64,000 nt of DNA from Prosopocoilus inquinatus (GCA_036172665.1 CM069872.1:22361001-22425000), one strand, 5' to 3'; numbered from the stretch's first letter, positions 41,991-52,480 are shown. Notes: generated by a model not told the origin, from the letters alone. Translations and numbers: made by a program.

Positions 41991-42146
41991 ATTAAGCTAG
42001 CCCCCCCACCAACGGAAAAAAGGTTTTTATTTTTTTTAAATAAGGTGCTAATTAGGTGCTAATAAGGTGCTTAATTGAAAAATTTAGTGCTCGAACCGTT
42101 TGGCAGAAAAAATTTTTTTTTTTGGGTGGGGCTAGCTTAACGTTAA

Positions 42147-42770
42147 GGTAGCCCCCTCCAACAAAAAAACAAAATTAATGCATAAACAAAAAAAAACAAT
42201 AACAGTAGAATTAGGTGCTAATTAGGTGCTCTAAGAAATGATGAAAATATTTCCAAAATATGTATATTAGAGAACTTAGAATTAGATGCCAATCGAACGG
42301 ACGGCACACGCGGTCAGAACACGAGAGAATTTACCTTACAAAATTAGGTGCTCCGGCGAATTTGGTCTTAAAATGTTTCTTTTTTAATATTAGTTAAAGC
42401 TACATAGGCCCAGTTTTACAATGACGGTTTAACTTTGAGCCGAAGCTTAAATCCTTCACAACAATTGTTGAAATAATCGTTGCTAAGGGTTTAAACCTCA
42501 GCTCAAAGTTGAGCTGCAATTGTAAAACTGAACCATAGTCTCCCGAATTAGGTGCTCATTGCTTTTGACAAGGATTCGTACTTCGTCGCTCGCGCGGTCA
42601 ACTTACATGAGAGAAGTCACCTTGAAAAATTAGGTGCTCCGGCGAATTTGGTTTTAAAATGTTTCTTTTTTAATATCAGTTAAAGCTACAAACTTTTGCA
42701 TTACATTTCAATTTCATTAGAATAAGACAAGAAATTAATAAAATATTACTTTCATCTAATTCGGGGACTA
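42147..42770 (+). repeat. Left inner arm with AATTAGGTGCT arrays
   Basis: The motif ATTAGGTGCT (or a one-base variant) recurs at about 42211, 42222, 42343, 42546 and 42638. The block CTCCGGCGAATTTGGT.TTAAAATGTTTC occurs twice, 42351 and 42646. The arm is thus itself a tandem duplication. The same motifs appear inverted in the right arm at 44660-45040. Clustered short motifs near element ends are commonly transposase-binding sites. Confidence 0.75.
42407..42534. mobile_element. 128-bp MITE inserted in the left arm only
   Basis: Ends GGCCCAGTTTTACAAT and inverted ATTGTAAAACTGAACC are flanked by ATA on both sides. The right arm at about 44786-44810 has the uninterrupted sequence (CTATGTAGCTTTAAC), so this arm preserves an empty site. 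Confidence 0.88.
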
Positions 42771-43274
42771 GGGTAAAATTGGGATATATGCCCCTGTGGG
42801 ATATATGCCACTTTGTAATGTTATGAAATCTAACTGCCATTGACGACATATTTTGGCTAATATGTTAAACTAAACTAATAGTAAACTAAAATCTATAAGA
42901 AGCAATAGGTTTGTATCTTTTATTATTACTATAATTTCATTTTAAAATGAAAGGCTTTCGATTTCTATTGAAAATGGCGGAATTTGATTGTTATAAATAA
43001 ACTTTCAGATCTAGGGCATTGTTACTAAGCTAATTGTTTTAACATATTCTACCAGTTAAATGTTCTAACCAGCACTTCTGATCCTGGAAAACCTTTTAGT
43101 TATAAAAATGAATGTATAACGAATCAGGAAAGGTGTAAGTTAAAAAACTTCTTATATTTTATCGTTTTTGAGATTTCAATGGTGAGCATCGAATTTGTAA
43201 TGGCTTGTACAGTGCGTCAAAGTGAAATAATAGTATACAGGCCATCAAAAAAGCACAATGATTTATTTATACTT

Positions 43275-43430
43275 ATAAAGAAATTGAATTTAACCTCCTA
43301 ACCACAAAAGGTTCTCCTGTGATCAAGACGAAGTCATCTACTGAAGATGGCAGCATAGCTGTCGAAATAAGTATCTAGTTTTTAAACAAACTTTTTGTGG
43401 TTAGAAGGTTAAATCCAATTCCTTTGTACT
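43275..43430. repeat. Small hairpin insertion
   Basis: GAATTTAACCTCCTAACCAC and the inverted GTGGTTAGAAGGTTAAATCC form arms of about 30 bases around a ~90-base loop. Confidence 0.6.
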
Positions 43431-43762
43431 ACAAACCATAGTCTCCAATACAGTTTACTACTTAATTAAATTTTTGTGACAATCGATTACATATACTCTT
43501 TTTATGAGAAAGATGTTACGGTAGGTCGAAATATTTGTGATACTGAAGTTGTTCGCGATGAGAAAAAATTGTTAGACTTATTTATTTCATTCATTCTCGT
43601 TGCTTCGTAGACAATCATCGAAGATTGGTTCGCGAATACCCAGACGAAGACATCCATAAAAGCAGTCGCGAGGAAAAAGTTTGAACAGTTTATTTTACGA
43701 GACTGCACGACTTAATACATCCATTAAAAAAGTGTGCAAAATATTTTAAGTACAAGTGTATA

Positions 43763-44080
43763 ATGAGTTTTGTTAATTCTTTTGTTCGATTGCGTGACTG
43801 TAAACTTGGACACATAATAACGGAAATTTTAGCTGGTGCGTTTATCTCATCTAAAAGGGATTTATGGCACACTATACCTGTTGTTATTAGCAAACCTTTT
43901 ATAAAGTGTGATTTTTTTCTTCTAAAACTCAAAACTAAAAGTGTTTTTCCTATTGTGAACTCAAATCATGGATACAGTTTATATGGATACGAAATAAATA
44001 AGAAAGAAAGTTATGAAGCGGAAACTATTAAATTCACATTGAAAACATATTTTATAGCACAAATACTACCCAGTGAATGA
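43763..44080 (+). CDS. Unrecognised 105-aa ORF
   Basis: MSFVNSFVRLRDCKLGHIIT... with SKPFIKCDFFLLKLKTKSVF, ending ILPSE. It lies inside the TA-flanked element. It might be the C-terminal remnant of that element's transposase, but no motif proves it. The overlapping minus-strand frame is its shadow. Confidence 0.25.
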   Translation: MSFVNSFVRLRDCKLGHIITEILAGAFISSKRDLWHTIPVVISKPFIKCDFFLLKLKTKSVFPIVNSNHGYSLYGYEINKKESYEAETIKFTLKTYFIAQILPSE

Positions 44081-44428
44081 TTTTTGTTTAGTTTTATTTT
44101 TTTGTTAAAAAATAATTGTATTTCATTTAAATATATACAATGCTGGGCCAGTTATTCCAATAAAATATTAATGGGGCATATATACCATACGTATGGGGCA
44201 TAAATCCAATACAGTGTGGGATATATGGCCAATTGCAGATAAAGTTTTAGAAGCCTTTATTTATTATTTATTGTTGCTTTCAAGCAATATTTTGAACAGA
44301 TTTTTCGAAAAGAGAAAGTAAATCACTCGCCTGCAATATTTCGATATTTACCTACTTACATTAACGTTTCTTCATCGATTCTTGCTTAGGTGTGGCATAT
44401 GTTCCAACTTTACCCTATGTAACTTTAA

Positions 44429-44650
44429 GGCTGCGTTAGCACGAGCGTTTTCGAAAACGTTCAAGCGCTCGCTTTTTCTAACGCTGTGAATAGAACATAT
44501 CAGATTTAATAATTGTGTTTAAACTGCAGCGGTGGTCAAAAAAGCGCTTTAGTGCGAACGCATGTACATATTGAAACCGATAAGTTCTATTCATGACATG
44601 AAATAAGCGAGCGTTTGAAAGTTTTACAAAAGGCTCGTGCGAACGCCGCC
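44429..44650. mobile_element. 222-bp TAA-flanked MITE
   Basis: TAA at 44426-44428 and 44651-44653 flanks inverted ends GGCTGCGTTAGCACGAGCG and GGCTCGTGCGAACGCCGCC. A 3-bp TAA target is typical of PIF/Harbinger-mobilised MITEs. It is GC-rich at its ends and non-coding. Confidence 0.82.
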
Positions 44651-45380
44651 TAAATAATAATAAAAGAAACGTTTTAAGACCAAATTCGCCGGAGCACCTA
44701 ATTTTTTAAGGTGACTTCTCTCATGTGAGTTGACCGCGCGAGCGACAAAGTACGAATTCTTGTCAAAAACAACGAGCACCTAATTCGGGGACTATGTAGC
44801 TTTAACTGATATTAAAAAAGAAACATTTTAAGGCCAAATTCGCTGGAGCACCTAATTTTGTTAGGTAAATTCTCTCGTGTTCTGACCTCGCGTGCCGTCC
44901 GTTCGATTGGCATCTAATTGTAAGTTCTCTAATATACATATTTTGGAAATATTTTCATCATTTCTTAGAGCACCTAATTCTACTGTTATTGTTTTTTTTG
45001 TTTATGCATTAATTTTGTTTTTTTGTTGGAGGGGGCTACCTTAATGTTAAGCTAGCCCCACCCAAAAAAAAAAAAATTTTTCTGCCAAACGGTTCGAGCA
45101 CTAAATTTTTCAATTAAGCACCTTATTAGCACCTAATTAGCACCTTATTTAAAAAAAATAAAAACCCTTTTTCCGTTGGTGGGGGGGCTAGCTTAATAGT
45201 CTTCTTCATGTGTTTCTAGTTGCTGGCTCTAGGACATAACATTTTGGTACAAAATAAAACGCCTTTACCTGATTCTCACCTCCAATGCATCTAGCGAACT
45301 TTGTCCTTTTCGAGGTTTAACATTCTAAGAAATTTAACCGAGAAACCACCACACTGATGGTTCATACAGTTCCTCTTCTC

Positions 45381-45626
45381 CTATTCCACTGCGTGAGCTC
45401 TTTTTTCTCTTTGCACATTTATGTGTATGCTGTGACCGCATGTTGGTAATTTCTGTTTTACTTCCTCAATTGATGCAAAAGACACAGTTTCTCTTAAGAT
45501 TTCTGCTATTTTATGTAAGGCGTCCGTTCTCGCATGCTTATTATGATAAAGTTTGTGTGCAGTGTCAAATAAACATGGATACTGTTCATATAAATCATCA
45601 GTTTCTGAGTACCTGCTATGTTCCAC
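45381..45626 (-). pseudogene. Harbinger MADF-domain protein, N-terminal part
   Basis: The 81-residue frame contains a MADF (Myb/SANT-like) core: LYEQYPCLFDTAHKLYHNKH, then ARTDALHKIAEILR and IEEVKQKLPT. In Harbinger elements this second protein binds the ends and brings the transposase to the nucleus. The sequence continues downstream through stops to about 45200 before the TTAA-flanked insertion. The C-terminal part resumes at 41990. The ATG at 45626 appears native, with the element end ~390 bases upstream. Confidence 0.75.
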
Positions 45627-46133
45627 TCGACCTATGCAGAATGTTTACAATTAATGAAACAGATTAGTATTGCTCATGCAAGGTCTATAATACTTACTTT
45701 CTCCATTTTGTATAATACAATTTACTATTTTTCTCGTTCTAGTTGTTTATTACACGCCGACAACTTCGTGTTCTCGCTATTTCGATCTCATATAACCTCA
45801 CTGTCAACACTTGTCTGACGATTTATTTAAAATCTTCTTGTAATAAGTCATAGCAAATAGGTCCGGTCCTATTCCCAAAGAGAGCTGTGATTTTATCTAT
45901 GTTGGTGCTTATGTGTCGTTCACTGTGTCAACTCAGACAGTGTAAATGTCAACACAGTCGCCTTATGACTTATCACATGTTAAAACACATGTAAAATCAC
46001 GTAGTGTAAACTAGGCTTTATTTCTAAATATGAACGCTTTGGGAAGCGTCAGATTCTAAATCTGAACGCACCCCAGGGTCTGCATGCGCAGCTAAAATAT
46101 GCGTGCGTGAGTTCCAACGTTCGCCTAGCCTAA

Positions 46134-47011
46134 AGGTGCGTTTAGATTTGAGCACGAACGAGCTGAGTATACGCGCACGGCATTCGTTCGCGCTCACCAG
46201 CATTTATTTTCTGACGCATGGGCTGATCCAGTTGTTCGCGCACACAACGGACGACAAAATAGCAGCGGCTGTATAATTGTGATTCATATTTTAATAAAAA
46301 AAAGAAATTCGAACGAGACATCGACTTTCGTGGCAAACGCCTAATTTTTATAAGAGACAAAATAAATTACTCTACTTGTTATTTAGTGTCAGAGAGTTGT
46401 CATAAGTAATTCAAAAATTTTACTACAATGACTAAAATCGCCCCAAGAAACATTTTATCTTTTTTGTGCTTCCGCACTGTCTAAATTTTCAATATTTAAT
46501 TTGTTCATAAGCTCCTGGTAGGTCATTTTTTTTTAAATAATATTTTGCGTGCTTCACATTCCATAAAATAGGCAGTTTTTCATAATCTTGCAAGGCAACG
46601 AAGCTGTTTCATTGGTCCATTCCATGGCTAACTGAAAATTCAGAAACCTTTTCTGCGAGGACTGTGTCGCGTGGCTTTCAATATGCGACTTTTTTCTCGT
46701 TCAAACTACGCATTCATGCGTGAAGCAATTAATTCCTTTGAGCACGTACCCGACAGCGACACCAAGCGGCTCGCTCTGTCAGCCATTGGCGCATGATGTG
46801 CGTGCGCGCATAGCCGTTTACACTTGAGCATTCGCGGTGGACCAGTGCGTGCGTGCTCGTCTAAATGGACCAAAGGGAATCATATTTACGGCTATTCGAG
46901 CTCGCGGCTGTTCGCGCACAGGAAAACACAACGTGAGCGTGCGCGCATAGCCGTTTACAGTTGAGCGTTCGCGGAGGATCAGTGCGTGCGTGTTCAAGTC
47001 TAAACGCACCT
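46134..47011. mobile_element. GC-rich TAA-flanked MITE (878 bp)
   Basis: TAA at 46131-46133 and 47012-47014 flanks ends AGGTGCGTTTAGATTTGAGC and the inverted GTTCAAGTCTAAACGCACCT. The right half has two tandem copies of a ~135-base module (GTGCGCGCATAGCCGTTTAC...GCGTGCGTG; 46799-46868 and 46938-47008). The frames at 46142-46360 and 46818-47081 arise from this GC-rich repeat and are not genes. Probably PIF/Harbinger-mobilised. Confidence 0.82.
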
Positions 47012-47334
47012 TAAAAGATAGAAACGTGCAGATTGTTTGATTGCTGTTGTTATCAGCAGAATTCCTGGAATGGCCTGCCATTCCCGCAGTATCATCTTAT
47101 ATATGTTTCAGGTTAGTAACTGTTGTTTTATAAAGTTTGGCTCTCAAACTTACAATCTTACAATTATACATAAGTTCATAATTAAATGCTATGAAATTGT
47201 TAAAATTCGGAAAAAATTATTAAATCAACCAATTATCGTTTACTATGGTAGCTTATCTCTCATGCTGTAACAAATTTTACACCAAAATTAACATCCTGTC
47301 ATACGGGCTTAATAATTTATTATAATGAGACCGC

Positions 47335-47810
47335 AAACAAATTATTGAATAATACGCCAAGTGATAATGAAAGCGAGATGCCTATCCTTTTCACTTCCCC
47401 TATTAGATTTGTGGAGGGAGAAAAGGTTTTAAGGGGAATACAAAATCGGCGGGTCGTTAGATGGGACAGATCGCTCTTAACTGAATAAGTGAGTGAACGA
47501 AAAATGTAAATATAAAAAGTGTTTCTGTGTTAATAGTTTATCTTCTTCTTATTTCAGAACGAGCATTAATTGCGGAAATCATTCGAGGGAGGCTCTCTAA
47601 AAATTTAAAAGTAAGTTTTAATCCTGTTTAAGTGTTAGTTTAAATTAATATTTTATTTTTAGATGAAGGCGTATTTATTTGGGATGGGCCACCTCCCCCA
47701 GCATATTTTCAACAATTTAGACGTCAAATCCGAAGCATTTACATATTTCTCCAAGGGACAAGTTTATGGCATAATGAAGATTCTAAACATTCTTGCTTTA
47801 TAAAATAATT
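47335..47810 (+). other. Possible exon chain with canonical splice sites
   Basis: Three blocks are separated by good signals. A block to about 47488 precedes GTGAGT. TTATTTCAG at about 47563-47571 opens a second block (ERALIAEIIRGRLSKNLK), which ends at a GTAAGT at 47611. TTTTTAG at 47656-47662 opens a third block (MKAYLFGMGHLPQHIFNN-LDV...NILAL) with a stop near 47804. Blocks two and three join in frame. No family is recognised. It may be a remnant of a host gene, the only hint of one here, or of an element. Confidence 0.25.
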
Positions 47811-48592
47811 ATGTAATTTATCGTAACAGTTCTCTGGCAACCTTCCAAGTTGGAGGAGACATGAGTGTTCATTTGTAAGTTTTAGGTAAGATTTATTGTG
47901 TTCTGTTTTGCAATTCATTTGTTTAAAATTCTAATATTATTTTTCAACATTTAATAATTATAATTCAGCGTTTCTTAAACTTTTAGGTTTCGCGCCCTCC
48001 TTTCCCGTCGAATCTCGAACTTGAACACTTATGCTAAACGATTATCAAATGCTTTCATAGTATTTTTAAATATTTGAGACTCGTCTTTGCATTTCATTAC
48101 GACAATAACAGCACATTTGCTTTATTTAAACTTGTTTGCATATCCTGATACGTTTTTTTCTAAACCTGAATATGGAAATATTTACATCGTATGTTCAAAG
48201 TAAAAAAAAACTCACGGTATATGTACAGTCGCGAGTATTAAATTTTGGTCGTCACTGTCACAATGTATTGCTTGTGACTGTATATACAGGCTGACTACGC
48301 GAGAATTCCCACCCCCTTTAACTTTTTATCAGAAAGAAACCTTTGATACAAAACTTATACAGACTGATTCAAAGATTTTACTAATGTTTACTGAATAACA
48401 AATGCTCATCGAATAACCGAGATATAAACTGACATTTTGTTTTCTGAAATGGAACACCCGATATATCTGTACACATTTGGATTCCAAATTAAATTCTGAT
48501 AACAATTTCTCTAAATAATTTTTAAATAAAACGAAAAGTTTTTGAGACATTTGTATTTATTAGTTAAGTTTCAGAACTTAACTATTAAATAC
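47811..48592. other. Non-coding stretch
   Basis: It includes GGAACACCCGATATATC at 48452 and GAGAATTCCCACCCCCTTTA at 48302, both repeat-family ends seen elsewhere in the window (5530, 51030). No gene was found. Confidence 0.4.
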
Positions 48593-48725
48593 AAATTTTT
48601 ATTTTCTTGTAAGGGGTGGGTGGTTTTAAAAAAAGGTTTCAAACTTCGTCTGATACGTGCGTATAAAGTAGAGGTTTGAAACCTTTTTTTAAAACCACCC
48701 ACCCCTTACAAGAAAATAAAAATTT
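48593..48725. repeat. Perfect ~52-bp-arm hairpin
   Basis: TTTTCTTGTAAGGGGTGGGT... at 48593-48645 is repeated inverted at 48674-48725, with a ~28-base loop. A second small hairpin (GTATTTATTAGTTAAGTT / AACTTAACTATTAAATAC) lies immediately to its left at 48551-48593. Confidence 0.85.
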
Positions 48726-48779
48726 CCGTCGACCCCATTCAGATTTAAATAATATTAAAATAAGACAGCAAGTGTAGAC

Positions 48780-49890
48780 ACACTAATAATGTTTTATGCA
48801 GACAAAATTTTGTTAAATCGTGACAATTTATTATTCTATTTTTCTTTGTTTTATTTTAATTTTTAATAATACCTCAATCGTCTTTTTTCTTTTCTTGATT
48901 CGATTTCAGTTTGGTTATCTTTTAATCAAACTCAATTAAAAATTCGCCAATGTCTTGATTCAATTTGATTTTATGTTAATTTTATAGAATATTTCTTTTA
49001 GTCTCATCTTCGTCAACGATCATCTTTTTTTAATTCCTTATTCGCCTTGGATTTCATTTAATTTTCAATATGATCAATTGATCGAGTTTTGTTTTTTCTT
49101 TTAATATATTTTATTCGTTTTATTTTTATTTTTTAACCATTTACCATCATTTTTTCGGTGATTTGTTTTGATTTTCGTTTATTGAGCGTGATTTTATTTT
49201 ACACATTAATCCCGTCGATTTATTGCCATTTTATTTTCTGTTTTATTCGATTTTGTTTTTAAATTATTCACTGATCGCCCTGTTTCGTTAAAATTTACAG
49301 ATTATTATTTGGATCGTGACCAAGTTTGTCAATTTTTAAATCAATTTGACTAATTGCTACTTTTACATAATTTTTATTTGTGTCTTAACTTTATCACCAT
49401 CCTTTATTTTTATATAATCCTCATTTGACTCTATTTTATTTAACTGTTAATATAATCAATTGATGGACCTTTTTTTTAGACGATTTTATTCGTTTTCTTT
49501 TTTACATTTAATCATCTTGTTTTTTATTTTCTCTTCGGTTTGATTTTGTTTAATATGACTTTTGATTTTTTAATTATCAATTGAACGCATTTTTTTACAC
49601 TATTTAAGATTATTTGATTTTACATTTTAATTCCGCCGATTGATCGCCATTTTTGGCGAATTTATTTTATTTTTTAATTATTAAATTGAATTAAATTTTC
49701 AGTTTTGGTGAAAGTCAGTTTATATCGATTTGACTTAAAGAGATTCACACAATTTTTATTTCCGTCCTGTCTTATTTGACGATCGTCTTTTGTATTTATT
49801 TCATTCTATTTTTTTTGTATTTTAGCAGTGTTTGAATGTCTTTTTTTTCTCTTTTATTCGAACTAATTCAAGATAATTTAATATTACATG
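48780..49890 (+). repeat. T-rich degenerate tandem repeat
   Basis: The region is dominated by T/ATTTTATT blocks with recurring TCAATTGAT-, ATCGCCATTTTAT- and GATTTTATTCG-like words at 49076, 49225, 49452, 49577 and 49640. This suggests units of several hundred bases that have diverged. No coding frame was found. Confidence 0.5.
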
Positions 49891-49899
49891 TAAATTTTT

Positions 49900-51156
49900 T
49901 ACTCTTTTTATAAAGTATTCAGCAAGACCTTCATTACACAAGACTTAACAACTTCGACACCCTGAAAGACCCCTAGCGGTCACCTAATAAAGGTTCATCG
50001 ACCCCTTTTAAGTCTTCATCGACCTCCAAGGGGTCGATACCGTTCCCATTAGAAACCCGTGGCATAAACTGTGAATAATCGTATCATAGACAAAATGATA
50101 GGTTTTAATTAAACAAAGTTTTAAAAGATAAAATTAAGTATACAAGATAGAGAATAAATTCAAACGAGCTAAGGTGTAACTTAGCTCTAACTCAGCTCTA
50201 TTTTCTAAAATTATTTTTGGATATACAGGCTGTTCAGTAACAGAGAACCACACCAAAGTTATATTATTTTAAATGGAACGCCCAGTTTTTTTTACATATT
50301 TCGAAAGTATGCATAACGAGTAGGTAAAAACCAAAAATTTCGAATGTTCTATTTAAGAGTTTGTAAGATATTAATGATTATGTGTAAAAAATTGTTGTTA
50401 TAGTTTGATTATTTATTTACATTTCGTCGCGAATTTTTGTAAGTAGTCAATATCATATCTCTTTCTGTCTACAGAAATTTCACAACAGATTCAATCTATT
50501 AGTTATTATGTGTACAGGATGTTGAGTTTTGAAAAAGGTAATTTTTCTACAAATTTTCAAATGGAACACCCTGTATGTCTAAACTCTTGTGAAATATTGC
50601 CTTAATGAGCTTTCATAAAACGCCACTTGTTTTTGTCTAAACTGAAGAAATCGCGAGACAGCAATGAATTTTTTTTTCTTTCAATATTACTCTTAATTTG
50701 TACATTATTTTGTTATTTTCTGATATGTTAATTAAATTAAGTAATATTTGTTAATTTATCAACAAAATAAAGCAGAAGGACCGATCGAAAAGGCTAAAAA
50801 AACGTCAATATTGTAATTAAAAAAATGAGTAATTGCAGTTTCGCGATTTTTTCAGTTTGGACAAAAACATTTGGCGTTTTATGAAAACCCATTACTGAAC
50901 ACCCTGTATATCCAAAAATAATTTTAGAAAATAGGGCAGACTGAGATACACCTTTAGACGGTAGAGAAGACCGCGGCTCTGGGTGGACAGCCTGTATAAG
51001 ACTTCTTTCTAAAGTAAAACATAAAGAAGTTAAAGGGGGTGAGAATTCTCGTGTTCATTTTTTTTATACCTATTTATTTTGCTGCGCCCCCCTTTGAAGA
51101 TTTATGCGCCCCTCCCAGGGAGGGCGCGCCCCACAATTTGGGAAATGCTGAATTAC
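49900..51156. repeat. Composite repeat, copy 2, including ~325-bp repeat copy B
   Basis: 49915-50120 matches the composite repeat at 5085-5300. 50695-51018 is nearly identical to 37240-37563. 51030-51150 matches the GC-rich block at 5540-5720. Ends with ACACCCTGTAT-like sequence occur at 50275, 50568 and 50900. The 100-aa frame at 51039-51341 is not supported as a gene. Confidence 0.7.
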
Positions 51157-52012
51157 ACTGGGTGTCTCATAACCAAGGAAAAGAAATCGGGCCACTTGTT
51201 CCGCGCTCAGTACGAAAATTTAATTCTCGGACTGTACTAGCTCCGCTCGCAGTATTTGGAAGGGAGTTATCTCATGTGGCTGCATCGAGCACAATACTGT
51301 CGACTTGTAGGCGTTTTTATTGTTTGCAATTAAATATTTAAAGTCTGTGGTGATTTGCAGCGACTATTACATGTATTTTTATATTTTCAAAGAGACACTT
51401 TCTTCTATTATCGTCGAAGAAAAAACCTGAACTAACTCGCATATCCTCCCTTTCCATTCAATGACAATTAGAAGCATCACAGCCGCGCAAAGGTGGAAGG
51501 AGTACATTCGCCTTGAAAAGCGTCTGTACTAAGTGGGCCCAATTCTTAAGCTTGCTGATAACGTACAGAGGATATTAAACGGGTAGCTAGAGGAGCTCAA
51601 ATTAAAGCTTTTTTCTTAATAAACTTTTGGTCAAAAATAAATAACGAAAAAGTTACAAGAGGTTAAATTGATATTAATTAAGAAGCAAAAGTTAATACCT
51701 GCGTAATATTTTACTTTATAAATTCAAATTTTGAGTGTTTAAGAGTTAAGTGAACAGTGCTCTAGATGAAACAACTATTTAAATAAAAGGAACCACGAAA
51801 ATGTAATTTTTTTCTTTTATACCCAGAAACGAATTTTCATATTGTTGAGAAGCGCTGATTATTTAAAACAAAACTAGAAAATAGGTCGACGTAGGCATTT
51901 TATGAATGGTGGTTTTGATAACCTTAGGGTTCATATAAGTTGCAGTTTGTGAAATAAGTTTCGTTACGGAATCACGGAAAATTAATTCCCCTGTATGTTA
52001 TGAGACGCCCAG
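51157..52012. mobile_element. MITE family F, copy 2, with a ~380-bp insertion or unrelated block
   Basis: CTGGGTGTCTCATAAC at 51159-51174 is a family F left end. The family body resumes at about 51556 (ATAACGTACAGAGG) and runs to GTTATGAGACGCCCAG at 52012. The block between could be an insertion in the left terminal repeat. Direct flanking duplication is not clear beyond ATAAC. Confidence 0.6.
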
Positions 52013-52039
52013 TATAGTGATCTATGAATTTTTATTTTA

Positions 52040-52251
52040 TAATTGAATCGATGAGTGCACAATCGTGTTCAGTCCAAATTTAGCTTTCTCTAGATTTTTA
52101 TTTTAAGTAAATTATTGGCTTCATATATCCTTATCTGAAAGAATTTTAAGCCAATCATTCACTTAACATAAAAATCTAGAGAAAGTTATTTGTTGTTTTC
52201 TCAACACAGTCAATTTGGACTGAACACGATTATGCACTCATCGATTCAATT
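52040..52251. repeat. Foldback hairpin (~212 bp)
   Basis: AATTGAATCGATGAGTGCAC and the inverted GCACTCATCGATTCAATT are its ends; TTCAGTCCAAATT and TCTAGATTTTTAT pair further in. A similar hairpin lies at 61225-61385 inside MULE 2. Confidence 0.78.
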
Positions 52252-52480
52252 TCAATAGCTAGTGACTTTGGCAAAGTAACTTTATATTTTGTTTATGCAT
52301 TATGTTATTTATTTATTTTTTTTATTTCCGATAATGTGTTGAAACTTGTAATCTATAATTTGTTGCAGGGTCAATAAACGGAGTAAAATTAAACTGTTCT
52401 ATACTTCACCTTAACCCTATTCAACTCCAGATAAATTAATTTACAGAAATAATTATTTTGATTTTTTACATTTTTTTTTA

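Larger units (their letters stand above)
42771..44415. mobile_element. TA-flanked element in the loop of the foldback (1,645 bp)
   Basis: Ends GGGTAAAATTGGGATATATG and the inverted CATATGTTCCAACTTTACCC are bordered by TA (42769-42770, 44416-44417). GGGATATATGCC-like motifs recur internally near 42800 and 44160-44235. It contains a small hairpin (43275-43430) and one ORF of 105 aa. It is Tc1/mariner/pogo-like by its TA target, but no transposase is readable. Confidence 0.75.
41996..45192. mobile_element. Composite TTAA-flanked foldback transposon (3,197 bp)
   Basis: TTAA at 41992-41995 and 45193-45196 flanks inverted ends GCTAGCCCCCCCACCAACGG. Arms of at least 400-700 bases are inverted copies. 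Each arm has an outer 141-bp unit that is itself bordered by TTAA (41996-42136; 45051-45192), then an inner boundary GGTAGCCCCCTCC, also next to TTAA (42143-42146; 45041-45044). The arms are full of AATTAGGTGCT copies. TTAA targeting suggests mobilisation by a piggyBac-type transposase. No transposase was recognised inside. Confidence 0.88.
39922..46019 (+). mobile_element. PIF/Harbinger transposon, split by a foldback insertion
   Basis: The terminal inverted repeats AAAGCTAGTTTAGACTGTGT at the left and (inverted) TAAAGCCTAGTTTACACTAC at the right continue as GTGATTTTGCATGT / GTGATTTTACATGT. A 3-bp TTA/TAA-type duplication is likely but ambiguous by one base. It encodes a DDE transposase (plus strand, left) and a MADF-type protein (minus strand, right), the two-gene plan of Harbinger elements. 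A 3.2-kb TTAA-flanked foldback sits inside the second gene. Confidence 0.85.

Noticed and set aside
46818..47081. 87-aa minus frame in GC-rich DNA
   Set aside because: It is produced by the duplicated GC-rich module of a TAA-flanked MITE; stop codons are scarce there because of base composition.
51039..51341. 100-aa plus frame with a signal-peptide-like start
   Set aside because: It starts in the GC-rich block of an interspersed repeat whose other copy (5600-5720) does not maintain the frame.
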